Shown piece by piece: positions 46,362 through 57,077 of a stretch of 64,000 nucleotides of DNA (the first letter of the stretch is position 1; each line of letters opens with the position of its first letter). The notes under the pieces were generated by a model that worked only from the letters and a program-made list of their open reading frames with translations, was not told the origin of the DNA and did no database searches. The position numbers and the translations under genes were made by a program. Location: the NCBI GenBank assembly GCA_013398175.1, contig VZRZ01000393.1:243512-307511 (forward strand), written 5' to 3'. Source of the stretch: Climacteris rufus (Eukaryota > Chordata > Aves > Passeriformes > Climacteridae).

Positions 46362-47935
46362 CTCTTTAACTTCTGCCTTGTTCTCTGCATGAATTTCTAT
46401 CTCTGACTGACTTTTTGCAGTTCCCTTACCCCAATTTACCCCACATATCTCCCCTAAAAACATGACCTGAAAGGAGAGCTGTGGAATGGATTTAAGCTGC
46501 TGAACACATCCAAACTGATTGCTTGGAGTCTGTGTTTTCTGCTGCTCCCTGAACTGGTTCCTCCCGCTGTGTCTGAACCTGGAGCACCTCGGTGCTTGCA
46601 GAGGGGGGATCTGTGCCTGTCTGGGTGGCAGGGACCCCACCAGGCTTGTCTCAGCTGGAATGAGCTCTGTTGCACAAGCTGCTCCCCTGCACTTGCTGCA
46701 GAGCCTGGCGATCATAAAGCAGCGAGAGCTGGGAGACAGCTCCCAGGTGGTGATTAATTGCATGACACCTATTGTAATTATAAATTCCAGGTCACTCATC
46801 ATGCTGGAAAGCTGAAGGAGTTCAACCATCAGGGTGGAGCAAATGCAGACATCCCTATTAAAGTGTTCCAATGAACACTCAACATACAAGGAATGTCTCC
46901 ATGGGGCTGTTTAAACACACACTGCACTTTGCTTTTCTTGCCTTTTGGGCACAAAAAGTGTGTGATCAGGCAGGCACACGGCACAGATTGTAATTGTCAT
47001 TCCTTTTATTAAAAACTTCTTTCTTAGCTGCAAATATTCCCTTTTCCCTCCACAGAGAAAGGTGAGCATGCTCTGCTTCCCAGACAGTGAGGACAGGAGC
47101 AGGGGGAGTGCAGAGCCTTTGGAGTCCCTGCATTTCTGAAAATACTCAGCAAATCTCTTGCTGTGGGAGAGCTGCAAGTTTTTACCAGTGTTTGTCTCTG
47201 CAAGAGCTGCCACAGCAGAATGGAAAGGTGTCATCAGGAGCACATTTATTGTTTTATTGTGACATTTAAATAACTGTAAAAGCAGAGCAGACCAGGTCTG
47301 TGGAATGTGGGATTCACCAGCAGAAGGGGGTGCTGTAAAGGACAAGGTTTGGCTGTTCCTGAAGGTCTTATCCAGGTCTAACACAGCAGGGGAGCCCTGT
47401 GCATGAAGCTGAATGTGTTGTTCACACATCCATATTTTCACAATATTCCCAGTTTATCTGCTGCCTTCCTGGATTTAATTCAACCATCTTGCCTCCCCCC
47501 TCGTTTATTGGACCCAAAGCCTGGTTGCTTTGCTGTAAATTTAATTACACTTGTGTAACAGGGTCATAATCACCTTAGACTACAGACAGACAGCTCAGAA
47601 CACTTCAAAGGTCTTGGAGACATTCACTGGTTTTGTTTTATTTCCATTTAAGACCCCTCAGATCAAACTTCTCTTTCATTGCCCTGGAGCTCCCTGCCTG
47701 TCAGACATCTCAAGGCATCCCATCAGTGCCAGAACCTCAGGAACACCAAACATGCCCTGGAGCTCTCCGTGGCTTCTGAGAGCTCCAGTGAAAGGGCAGA
47801 AGCCCTGCAGAAGGGAACTGCCTGTCCTTCCCCTTTGCCCTCTCAGAGCCACTCGTGGCCACTGGAAATTTCAATTCTCAGGCAGGAAAGTGCCACCAGC
47901 TCCTACAGAACAGCACCTCTGGCTTTGTCTCTTCT
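46362..47935. other. Intergenic 1.6 kb, no gene supported
   Basis: Moderately AT-rich unique sequence. A 172-176 codon minus ORF (47441-46911) has no recognisable domain, and its length is near what chance allows in 64 kb. Confidence 0.55.
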
Positions 47936-48288
47936 GCCTGCAGAGCAGAACTGGATAATCCAACCCTGTAGGGCAGAACTGCATAATCCCTGCAGAGCAG
48001 AACTGGATAATCCAATCCTGCAGTGCAGAACTGGATAATCCATCCCTGCAGAGCAGAACTGGATAATCCCTGCAGAACAGAACTGGATAATTCATCCCTG
48101 CAGTGCAGAACTGGATAAACCATCCCTACAGAGCAGAACTCGATAATTCATCCTTGCAGTGCACAATTGGGTAATCCATCCCTACAGAGCAGAACAGGAT
48201 AATTCATCCCTGCAGTACAGAACTGGATAATCCACCACCGCAGAACAGAACTGGATAATCCACCCCTGCAGAACAGAATTGGATAATC
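47936..48288. repeat. Minisatellite, about 28-bp period, 13 copies
   Basis: Imperfect units containing CAGAACTGGATAATCCATCC, some shortened by about 5 bp. Variants include GATAATTC, GATAAACC and CTCGATAATT. Copies are more diverged than in the other arrays, so this array is older. Confidence 0.94.
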
Positions 48289-50264
48289 CTACAGTTTACC
48301 TGGATGCCAGGCAAATAATCAGCCTAATTACAGCAGGTTCAAGGCACAGGGCAGGGTGCTGCCAAGGGCACAGACACTCTGTGGGTCACAGCCTGGCTCT
48401 CCTGGATGCCAGAGGTGGTCCTTGCCAAGGCCAGCCCAGCTGCTGCTCCTTTCCCACCTCCTTGGGAAGGATGGACTCAGCACATCCCAGTTTGCCAGGC
48501 ACAGCCTGCACCTCCCTGTCTGACCCCAACTTTGTGGTGTGGGGAGACAGAGGCAGCAGCTCCAACACCTGGAGCCAGGCTGCCTCTCCCCACGGCTGTG
48601 GGGAGCACTGGGTTTCCCTGGAACCCTCAGGACAGGGAAAGCACCAGAAGATCTCCACTGTGAGCACAGCAAACAGCCCCTCGTGGTGTGTTGGGGCACT
48701 GATAATGCAAACCACAGACACGCAGAGCAGAGACCAATCTGTTATCAGCAAACCACACACACATTCATGGCTTTGTGCCTCTTTCTTTGCGGCTGCCCTG
48801 TCAGGACTGGCATTGACTCACTGAAGTCCTTCTTGCTGCTGAAATCCCACGTGCAGCTCGAGCAAGCAGTGCCACCTCCCCTGGGACAACACAGAAGTGA
48901 CAGCCCAGAGCTGGCGTGGCTGCAGAGAAACCAGCCGGGGTCTTGGAGAGCAGATCTTGGAGAGATGGGCACACTCTGGACTTTCAGTAACAGCCCAACA
49001 GTGACTGGGAGCCACCACAGCCCCTGGGGGCTGCCCAGCAATCCCAGTGCTCCCACGGCACCAGCCCCATCAAAAAAAAGGAGCCAAAGGGGAATGCAAG
49101 AGCTGCCTCAGGAAAGGCCTGGATGCTGCAAGCAAACTCCAGAATACTCTCCACAGAGCTGACTTTAAGCCAAAATAAGGAGGAGAAACTGGGATCTCGT
49201 GTCTTTTAGTAGCCTTAAACTTGGTTGAAATTCTCCACCCACTACTGCTTGTTCAGGATTCTCTCCTGAGCCCCTGGCCATCCTCAGTGCCTTTGGAATC
49301 ACACGGACAACGCTCCAGACTGGCTCTGTGTCAGCTCAAAGCCCCACAGAGCTGTGGAAACTCTGCCCCTTTGCCTCACAACTCTCCAGACCATGGTGCT
49401 CACCCTTTTTCGCTGTGTGGAACATCTCCTTCAGCCTCCCAGCGCCACACTGAGATCCCTCCCAGTCAGCAGAAAGCTGTGATTTATTACAGCTGATGTG
49501 TTGAGCTGGGGGAGGGCAGGGGAGGGCAGTGAAAATCCCAGAGGAAGCCTCACTTGACAATGTCTCTTTCCTACACTTCCCAGCGGTGGCTCGGTGGGGG
49601 ATGACCAACTGTGGAAAAATCCTGCTCATGTCCCGGGACAAGAATTATGATGATTTGCTGGGCTTCCATCCACCATGGGGAATTCTGGCTCGTGACATCA
49701 GCCCATTGTTCCTGCTGCTGCCAAGAGCACGCCGGGATCCCGTCTTCTCAATGGTTAAAGCACTTTCCTGTTTGCTCACTCCTTGTTTCCAAACAGTGCA
49801 GCCCATGAATGCTGCACGGGATGTCTCCCGTCTTGAGCTGTTTTGTCCCTTTCGTCATGTCTGCCTGGAACTCTTCACAATGACACGAACAATGTACTCC
49901 TACAGTCAGAAACAAAAGGGAAAAAATAACTGCAGGAGGCAAAGCCCATCTTTGGCATTTAGGACCCTGTGCACGCCTTTGTTCCTTCTTTGGGAGCCGT
50001 GTTTGTGCAGCAGGGCCCGGCCCTCCTCCAGCCTGTTGTTTTTCTTTGTGATTTTAGTGTGGTGATAATGCCAGGAGGGTTGGCCTTGGGAAGCCGGCTC
50101 CTGATCCTTATCAGGGGAACAGGGACAGTTGCAGGAGCTGTGCAGGTTCTCCGTGTTCAGGAGGTCAAGGAGAACCACAGCTCCCGGTGAGAGCTGAACC
50201 CCAGCCCACACCGTGAGGGGATTGAACATTTGTGAGTTTTGGGCACCAAAATATAACATCTAAA
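48289..50264. other. Intergenic 2 kb, no gene supported
   Basis: Unique sequence. The part at 49740-50120 is AT/CpG mixed and repeat-free (for example CAGTCAGAAACAAAAGGGAA, GGTGATAATGCC) and could be conserved non-coding DNA, but I cannot test that. Confidence 0.5.
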
Positions 50265-50708
50265 GGTGCTAGAGAGTGTCCAAAGGAGGGACACGAGGAT
50301 GGGAAAGGGTCTGGAGGAGGAGCAGCTGAGGGCCCTTGGTGTGCCCAGCTGGGGCAGAGCAGGCTGAGGGCAGAGCTCAGCGGGGCTGCAGCTCCTCCCG
50401 AGGGGCAGCTCCGATCTCTGCTCTCTGGGACAGGGACAGGACCCAGGGCACGGCTGGAGCTGGGCCAGGGGAGGCTCAGGCTGGAGAGCAGGGAAAGGTT
50501 CTTCTTTCCCCAGAGGGTGCTGGGCACTGCCCAGGCTCCCCAGGGAATGGTCCCGGCCCCAAGGCTGCCAGAGCTCCAGGGGCGTTTGGACAGCGCTGCC
50601 AGGGATGCCCAGGGTGGGGTTGTTGGGGTGTCTGTGCAGGGACAGGGGTTGGACTGGATGGTCCTTGGGGGTCTCTCCCAACTCTGAATATTCTATGATT
50701 CTCTGATT
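50265..50708 (+). mobile_element. CR1 LINE 3' fragment (CR1-Y-like)
   Basis: Forward copy of about 440 bp, from GCTAGAGAGTGTCCAAAGGA through CAGAGGGTGCTGGGCACTGC to the tail ATTCTATGATTCTCTGATTC, which shows the CR1 octamer repeat. It is nearly identical, inverted, to 38300-38625. Confidence 0.95.
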
Positions 50709-50764
50709 CGGCCTAGAACAATCAGGTACTCCTGAAATCACCACAGTCAGACACAGAATAATCA

Positions 50765-50890
50765 CTGAATTGTGGAATCATTCAGGTTGGGAAAGCCCTC
50801 CAAGATCATCAAGTCCCACAGGCTCCATGGGGGTGTTTGATGCTGAGGCAGATTCTTCACCCTGTGTCTGGAAATTCTTCCTCCTGAGCC
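50765..50890 (-). mobile_element. CR1 LINE 3' fragment, diverged
   Basis: Reverse copy: TTGTGGAATCATTCAGGTTG, GGAAAGCCCTCCAAGATCAT, then a diverged stretch to GAAATTCTTCCTCCTGAGCC. It lies tail-to-tail with 50265-50708. Confidence 0.85.
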
Positions 50891-53139
50891 CAAAGGCAAG
50901 AAAAAAACCTTTTTCAAGTATTGTTTTCTCCCAGAAATTCCTTAGCTCTGGACAAAACTCTCAGAGCTGGGTCAGTTCAAAGTCAATTCAGTGCCAACCC
51001 CACCTCTTCTCTGCAGGGTTCCCACATCCCTGCAAGAAACTGAGACATTCATCCATAGCCCCACGTCCTGTGGGATCTTTGAAGCTCTGGTGCCAAACAT
51101 CCCTGCTCAGGTTTGTGCCTGCTCAGCACAGGAGGGTTTTTCCTGCAGAAAAAAAGGAATTCAGGCTCCATTCAGCAGGCACACATGAACACGAGGGTGT
51201 AACATTTGCTCCATTTTCTGTCACACTGTCAGTCTGTTGGGATTTATGAGAAATGAGGAAAACAATTGAGAAATCTTGGATGAAAGGCCTGGTTTGTAAA
51301 GATGTTTTTGCACCTGGCATGAAAGGCAGATACCAGCAGGCAGCTGGGCACTTCCAGCCTCACAGCAGAGACTGCAGACAGCTACGTGTAGCTCCAGGTG
51401 CTTCTTGGAAATGTGAGCTGAGTGACAGAGCTCTGGCCACAAAAGGTGAAGGAAATTGCTTGAACCCAGCTGCCCAAAACCTCAGGTTAACTTGAGACTC
51501 CTCTTCCTTCCCCGAGACACGAGGTCTGTGTGTGGCAGGGCTCTGTGCTGATCCCTTCAGCAAACGAAGCCTGCGAGGTGGCAGCCCTGTGGCTCTGTCC
51601 CAGACTTCACGCACACAGCTGGCAGCACCTCCTCACAGAGAGCACCTCTTTTCAAAAAAAATGATGTCATTTGTCCCCCAGCCTTCCCTCGGGGCGAGCA
51701 AACACGGCTGCGTTGCCTTCCCCACGTCGAGGAGATCGTTTTTCACCCCGCAGTGACCAAAGAGGATCAGAGAAACGGAAGCCAAGGGAGATTTATTATA
51801 TCATTGGGCTGGCATCTGGAATGTCACACAGTATCCGAGCTCTGACATAACTCTGAAACTTGGCACAGCTGGAATATGGGCTGTAACAGGTAATGCTGCT
51901 TTTGTAGTTCCCTGTTTTCTTTAGACTTGTTGCAATGGTACAGAGGTTAAACACTTCCCTCTGTTTGTTTGCCTGTTATACTGAAGCTTTATTTTATGAG
52001 CTACATATTTATTTTCTTATTGTTTTATAATTTTCACTCTGCCTGATTTTCTCTGCCTAACACATCCTCTACTCTGTTATTTAATGGCATGGCCATACAT
52101 CCATCTCTCATCTGCTCTGGCCCCTGTGCCCCTCACCTCATGCCCTCTGGAGATGTCTGTGCTCTTCCATGCACAGTTTTTTTGCTCCCACTGTTTTCCT
52201 CCTGCACTCATCTTCTTGTGTGCATTTTGCACGAGTACAGAGAGGACTTCCCCCCGCTGCTGGGCCCAAGGCAATGTCAAACCCTCCAGCCTGTGCTTGC
52301 AGGACTGCAATCATCACCCATTTTCCTTCCATGGGCTGCTGTGAGCAGAAACTCTGACTCGGGAGCCGTTTTCCTCACTCTCCCTCATTGCAGTTTTCCT
52401 TATTTCCCTTTCCTTTCCCCCAAGCACGTGTTCCCGTGCATGAGACCTCACTCTGCCTGTAATTGCCACCACCTTGCATCTGCCCATGACAACAGGGCCA
52501 TAAAAAGCTAAACTGCTCATGGTAAACAAATAAAATACACTCCCTTTCCCAAGAAGCTTTCAAGAACCTCTTGCAAAAGGCAAACGCGGTGATTTCGCTT
52601 TTCTAAACTGCTCGCAGGATCTGCCCAAGGTCTGCGCTGCCTGGAGATGCCTTTCCCAGCTGGAACGGTGGTCCCAGGGAATTCAGGGTGCCTGGCAGCT
52701 GCGGTCCATCCCTGCCGTGGCCAGGACCGAGCAGTTCTCCGGAGGAGTTTCCTGCTTCTGGCTGACACACGGCGGGCAAGGTGAAGGGCTTTGGCTCCTC
52801 CTCGTGCATGCCAGGAGGTGATTCTATTTCACATGATTCGCATCCCAAAAATGTGCAGATAGTGGCGAATTCATGTGCCACTTTAATGTCGAAGCAAAAT
52901 CAGACAGCGTTCCGACAGATTTATTGCAAGAAATGTTAACTGCTCAGCGCAGCAAAAGTCTTTAAATTGGTTTGGAGGAAAATGAGAGAGAGACAACCGA
53001 GACTGTCATTGCATGAACTGAGCAGCAATTTCGAGTAAGTTCATCCATTTTTAATTTTATTAAAACAAGTTACATAGACAAATTTCAAGCAAAAACTTGA
53101 AATACACCTTGAATTCTGCCCACTTTGTTCAGGTTAAAG
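50891..53139. other. EDN2 upstream region, no gene seen
   Basis: Repeat-free 2.2 kb upstream of the EDN2 CpG island. The AT-rich block at 52850-53060 (GACAGATTTATTGCAAGAAA, TTTTTAATTTTATTAAAACA) looks non-random and may be regulatory. ORFs are shadows. Confidence 0.5.
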
Positions 53140-53350
53140 CATCCCCGGGGCCGCAGGGAGAGCGGAGGGGCTCCCACGGGGCACTGCCTGCGGACATCCC
53201 CCTGGCTGCGAGCTGCTCCTGCCTTCCCCTGCAGCCCGCTCGGGGTCACCCCCCGTCCCGGAGACCTTCCCCATCCCCGGGCGAGGTTCTCCGCGGAGCG
53301 CCCCATCCCCTCAGAGGAACCCGAGCAGCCCCCGCGAGTGCCCGGGGCAG

Positions 53351-53582
53351 GAGGAGCGGGGGGTCCGCGCCCGGGGCAGGAGGAGCGGGGGCTCCGTGCG
53401 GTTCCAGGGAGGAGCGGGGGCTCCGTGCGGTTCCAGGGAGGAGCAGGGGGTCCGTGCCCGGTCAGGGAGGAGCGGGGGCTCCGTGCGGTACCGGGGAGGA
53501 GCAGGGGGTCCGTGCCCGGTCAGGGAGGAGCGGGGGCTCCGTGCGGTACCGGGGAGGAGCGGGGGCTCCGCGCCCGCCCCGG
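53351..53582 (+). repeat. EDN2 promoter minisatellite, 29-bp period, 8 copies
   Basis: Eight consecutive 29-bp units, each starting GAGGAGC, at 53351, 53380, 53409, 53438, 53467, 53496, 53525 and 53554. All are exactly 29 bp. Two unit types (GCGGGGGCTCCGTGCGGTAC and GCAGGGGGTCCGTGCCCGGT) alternate, so units 4-5 and 6-7 form an identical 58-bp duplication. Every unit has a G5 run. The array ends 51 bp before the TATA box. Confidence 0.97.
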
Positions 53583-53633
53583 CAGCGCCCGGCGTTCCCC
53601 GGGGGCGGAGCGGGTGACGCGCCGGGCCGGGGC

Positions 53634-53640
53634 TATAAAG
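53634..53640 (+). promoter_or_regulatory. EDN2: EDN2 TATA box
   Basis: TATAAAG in a G+C-rich context, about 115 bp upstream of the start codon. Transcription would be expected to begin near 53664, leaving a 5' UTR of about 85 bp. TATA-driven promoters are usual for endothelin genes. Confidence 0.85.
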
Positions 53641-53749
53641 CACCTGCCGGGCGCCCGGCGGCTCCAGACGCGGCGCGGCGGCTCCGGTGGAAGAGCCGGA
53701 ACGGGAGCGCAGGGAGCAGAAGCCCCGGAGAAGCCCCCGAGCCGCGGTC

Positions 53750-53807
53750 ATGCCCGGCCGCCCCGCCGCGCTGCTGGCGCTCGCCCTCTGCGCCCTCCTG
53801 GGAGCCG
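53750..53807 (+). CDS. EDN2: EDN2 coding exon 1 (signal peptide)
   Basis: Codes for residues 1-19 plus one base. Short Arg-containing n-region, then a Leu/Ala hydrophobic core. Donor CCG|GTGAGC at 53808. Intron 1 is 281 bp. Confidence 0.93.
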
Positions 53808-56800
53808 GTGAGCCCCGGGGGCGGCGGGATCGGTGCCCGGGGGTGCCCGCCCGGCAGAGGGGACCCCCTCGGCGGGGGGAAAGGGGCCGGGGGTGCCCGG
53901 GGTGTGCCCAGAGTGTGCCCCGGGCGCGGTGCGGGTCCCTCGCCCCGGGGCAGCCCCGCGGTCCCCGAGGAGCCGCAGCCTCAGCGCGCTCCGGCGAAGC
54001 TGCCGGCGCGGGGACATCGCCGCGATCCTCAGAGACTGCGGAGGGGACACACGGACGGGCCACTCATCCCTCCCTCCCTCTGCTGCAGGTCTGGGCCATC
54101 CCCCGGCCGAGTCCCACCTGGCCGCGCAGCCGAGGACCAAGCGATGTTCGTGTAACAGCTGGCTGGATAAGGAATGCATCTACTTCTGTCACCTGGATAT
54201 CATCTGGGTCAACACACCTGGGTGAGCACGCACGCAGCCCCCTGGGCGGCTCTGCTGATGAGCAGTGGCTGTACTTTCGGCTGGAGGATGGGGTTGGGCT
54301 GCAGGAAGGTGGGAAAGGGTCCCGGTCCTGTGCGGCTCTGGCAGCACCTGCTCCGGGGTGCAAGTTCAGCCTAGAAAGGGACAAGCTGTGCTGCTGCTGC
54401 TCAGGAGTTTGTCCAACGCCCAGGGATCAGGGTGAAAGCACAGGGCGCTGCCTCCTCCTGGGCTCGGCTTTTCCTGAGGTTTGCACCTCTGCAAGCCCAA
54501 AGCAACACCGAGATGTTGTAGCTGCAAGTCAGAAAGTTCCTCTGGAGCCCTGGCTGCTGCCTGCCAGTATTGTTAATGAGACAGTGGTGGGCTGGCACTA
54601 AGGGCCTGTGGCTGCCAAGTCCTGCCCTCAGGAATGCTAAAGCAGCTTTCCCAGCACTTTCAGACCAATGGCCATCACACTGGAGCATAACACATGTACT
54701 CAGGTGTGGTTATAATCATGCTTGCTGACATGCATTTACAACTCACTGCTTGCTCGGAGAATAGTCCCTGCCAATCCTGAACCCTCTGGGAGAGTAGATT
54801 GCCATCAGAGATGGAGCGGGAATGTGCTCACAGCTCTGCGAGCTGCTGTGATCAGAAGAACCTGTTATGGCCCGAGGCATCTCCATTTGTACAATGTCCT
54901 GTGTGTTCAGACCCGGGGTGGGGGAAGCACTGACATCTCTGCTGGGCTGGGGCAGCTCCCCGTGTGCTGTGCCCCCCATGGGAACTGCCAGCTCCTCCAG
55001 CCCAGCCAGCTCGTGTGGCAACCCTTGCACGGGCACCTGGGCTGCTGCAAGGAGAGAAAACTGCCCTTCCAGGCCAGCACAGAGCAGCAATCTCCTGGGA
55101 GGGGTAGGGTGGGGAAAACAGTAGGTTGGAGAGGAGCTGGAGTTTAAAGGCTTAGACCTATCAGTGACCTTTTCACCTTCTGTCTATAGATGAGTCTTTT
55201 ATTATCCTGGCACTGGCTTGGCTGCCTCCCAGGACCCTGTTATAAACCTGGCTAATAAAAAGTTGGTGGCATAGCTGAATTCCTTTGTTTTCCCCAGGCA
55301 CACCGCTCCCTACGGCTTGGGCAGCCCGCCAAGGCGGCGCAAGAGGTCCCCAGGCAGGTGCGAGTGCTCACACTCCAGGGACAACATCTGTGCCACCTTC
55401 TGCCAGGGCAAGCCTGGGTGAGTGCTGGGGGTGTCCCGGGGGCTGCTCAGCCAGGGTGCCGGGGGACAGGCAGCGCTCGGGAGCTGCGGTGTCCCCGCAG
55501 CCTCCCTGGGGACGGCTCTTTGCGGGCAGCTGGGACTGTCTGGTGGCTTTGCCTCCCCTCCCCAGAGCCCTGGCAGTGCCACCGGGTGGTTTGGCTGTAC
55601 AGCAGCTGATGGGCAGCAGTGTCACCTCCACGCTGCTGCTGCCAGGAGGCCGGGGAAGCGCTGGGTGTGCTGGTGGGGAGGGGGAGCTGGCAGCAGGCTG
55701 GGAACAGGGACAAGCAGGGTGTGCAGCTTTGGGGCACCGGTGTGTCCTGCATGGCTCGGAGGGGAGCGGAGCAGGACTGCTGTGAGCTCAGAGGACTCAG
55801 AGGCCAAATACCCTTTGTGGCCAGTTCTGTTTGTGGTGCATGTGGGGTCTCTGTTTCGTTTCAACAACGCTGCTGAAGGGAGGTGGGAGCAAAGTCGTTG
55901 TAGATATCTGTCATTAATTCCATAGCGAGGCAATAGTTAAAATACCCAATCATTAATGTGCCCGTGAATAGAGAAGGTCTGGCAGAAGGGAATAGCAGTC
56001 AAAGTGAGCCGTGAATAGCTCTCAAATAGCTGCAATTAACCCTTCAAAGCGTGCATTCAGCTGTCTGTCACGGGGGCAGGGCTCCCCCCGTGCTCCCCAC
56101 AGCCTGGCTGCGGGTGGTTCATGCTTCTCCTCTTGCTCTTTAGGTACCTCCAGGGTGTGAAGCTCCCCGTGAGCTCTGGAGCATCAGCGAGGTCTCTGCA
56201 GAGCAGTGGCACAAGGCCTCCCCATCATGGGCTGCTGAGAGTTCTCAGGTGAGAATCCCAATCCCACTCTGAACACCCCTCATGAGCACCTGAAAATGTG
56301 TGGTTGTGGCCCCAGGCTGCAGTTCCCACTTGGATCTGACCTGTCTTCCTCCTCTTGTCTCCTTTAAATGAGGAGACCTGGCTATTTCTGCTCTCTCAGG
56401 CTCACAGCTGAGGCAGCCAGGGTTGCTTGTGTCCACCCAAAACCAGAGGAATGTTACATAAAATGTAATTCTTGATTGGAGTGGGAAGCTCCTCTGATGT
56501 GGGACAGATGGGTGAGGTAGTGATGTACAAGAAGAGGGAGGGGGGATGGCGTCATGTAGGAAAATAATTTATCAGGTAGCAACTTTGGTCCAAAGGACAG
56601 AACTTTTCTGACAGCACATCAGTGAATTGTGGAACTCAGTGCTGGGAGAAACCACCACTCCAGGAGTGAGTTAAAGGGGGTTGCCAGATTAATGGACTGG
56701 TGGCACTTAAATCAGATGCAAGGGGAACACTTTCTGGAAGGCAGATTTGGGACAGCAGCACTTGGGTCATCCTTGAGTCCTCTGCCGCCTTGTTGGGCTT

Positions 56801-57077
56801 GATGGAGCTCGACTGTGGCTTCACTCCAGCTGCAGGCAGAAATTCCTGCTCTTCCTTCTCCCATCTTCTGTCTCACAGAAAATCGTGGTGAGGGGTGGAT
56901 AAAAGTCATACAGTGGGCTGGTCCTGGGTCCTGGGGAGTGACCATTGTGTCCCTTCTGTCCCCAGGGACCTCAGGGCCTCCAGCCCGCGCTCCGGCAAGC
57001 ACCAGCAGCGCTCCCGCAGGGACGCACGGCCAACGACTCTGCCTTGGAAGAAAAACATCTGGAAGAAGAAGAGATAA
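53750..57077 (+). CDS. EDN2: EDN2, preproendothelin-2 (five coding exons)
   Basis: Encodes the precursor of endothelin-2, a secreted vasoconstrictor peptide acting on the G-protein-coupled receptors EDNRA/EDNRB. Coding exons are 53750-53807, 54089-54221, 55298-55417, 56144-56248 and 56966-57077: 528 nt, 175 residues plus TAA (human about 178). All introns are GT-AG, with phases 1, 2, 2, 2. Features are a signal peptide (residues 1 to about 20), furin site RTKR at 35-38, mature peptide at 39-59 with Cys 39, 41, 49 and 53 (CxCx7Cx3C), Trp59-Val60 converting-enzyme site, basic site RRRKR at 76-80 and endothelin-like repeat Cys 85, 87, 95, 99. Trp44-Leu45 (mature positions 6-7) identify endothelin-2 rather than -1 or -3. 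Versus human, Asn replaces Ser at mature position 4 and Ile replaces Val at 12. The ATG at 53750 is chosen because it begins the signal peptide; the upstream in-frame reading is promoter. Confidence 0.96.
54089..54221 (+). CDS. EDN2: EDN2 coding exon 2 (mature endothelin)
   Basis: Acceptor CTGCTGCAG ends at 54088, donor GG|GTGAGC at 54222. Holds the propeptide, the furin site and the whole 21-residue peptide, starting CSCNSWLDKE and ending HLDIIW, plus the start of the big-endothelin tail (VNTP). Intron 2 is 1076 bp. Confidence 0.97.
55298..55417 (+). CDS. EDN2: EDN2 coding exon 3 (endothelin-like repeat)
   Basis: Acceptor TTTTCCCCAG ends at 55297, donor GG|GTGAGT at 55418. Codes for the TAPYGLGSPP tail of big endothelin, the RRRKR site and the endothelin-like cysteine repeat (Cys 85, 87, 95, 99). 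Intron 3 is 726 bp. Confidence 0.96.
56144..56248 (+). CDS. EDN2: EDN2 coding exon 4
   Basis: Acceptor CTTGCTCTTTAG ends at 56143, donor AG|GTGAGA at 56249. Low-complexity Ser/Arg-rich propeptide. The phase (2 in, 2 out) fits exons 3 and 5. Intron 4 is 717 bp. Confidence 0.88.
56966..57077 (+). CDS. EDN2: EDN2 coding exon 5 (C terminus)
   Basis: Acceptor TGTCCCCAG ends at 56965. Basic C-terminal propeptide ending WKKNIWKKKR and the TAA stop at 57075-57077. Confidence 0.9.

Larger units (their letters stand above)
53140..54060 (+). promoter_or_regulatory. EDN2: CpG island over the EDN2 promoter and exon 1
   Basis: Dense CpG and G+C compared with all flanking DNA. It covers the minisatellite, TATA box, exon 1 and most of intron 1. 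A GC box (GGGGGCGGAG) lies at 53601 and a GGGTGACGCG motif (CRE/AP-1-like half site) at 53612-53621. Confidence 0.85.

Noticed and set aside
15821..50890. Endogenous retrovirus or LTR element among the repeats
   Set aside because: No paired LTRs, primer-binding site or gag/pol motifs were found. The only reverse-transcriptase remnant is of the CR1 LINE type at 45549.
53097..54155. 352-codon + ORF over the EDN2 promoter and exon 1
   Set aside because: It is open only because the 29-bp G-rich repeat lacks stops. It runs through the TATA box and ignores the splice sites of EDN2.
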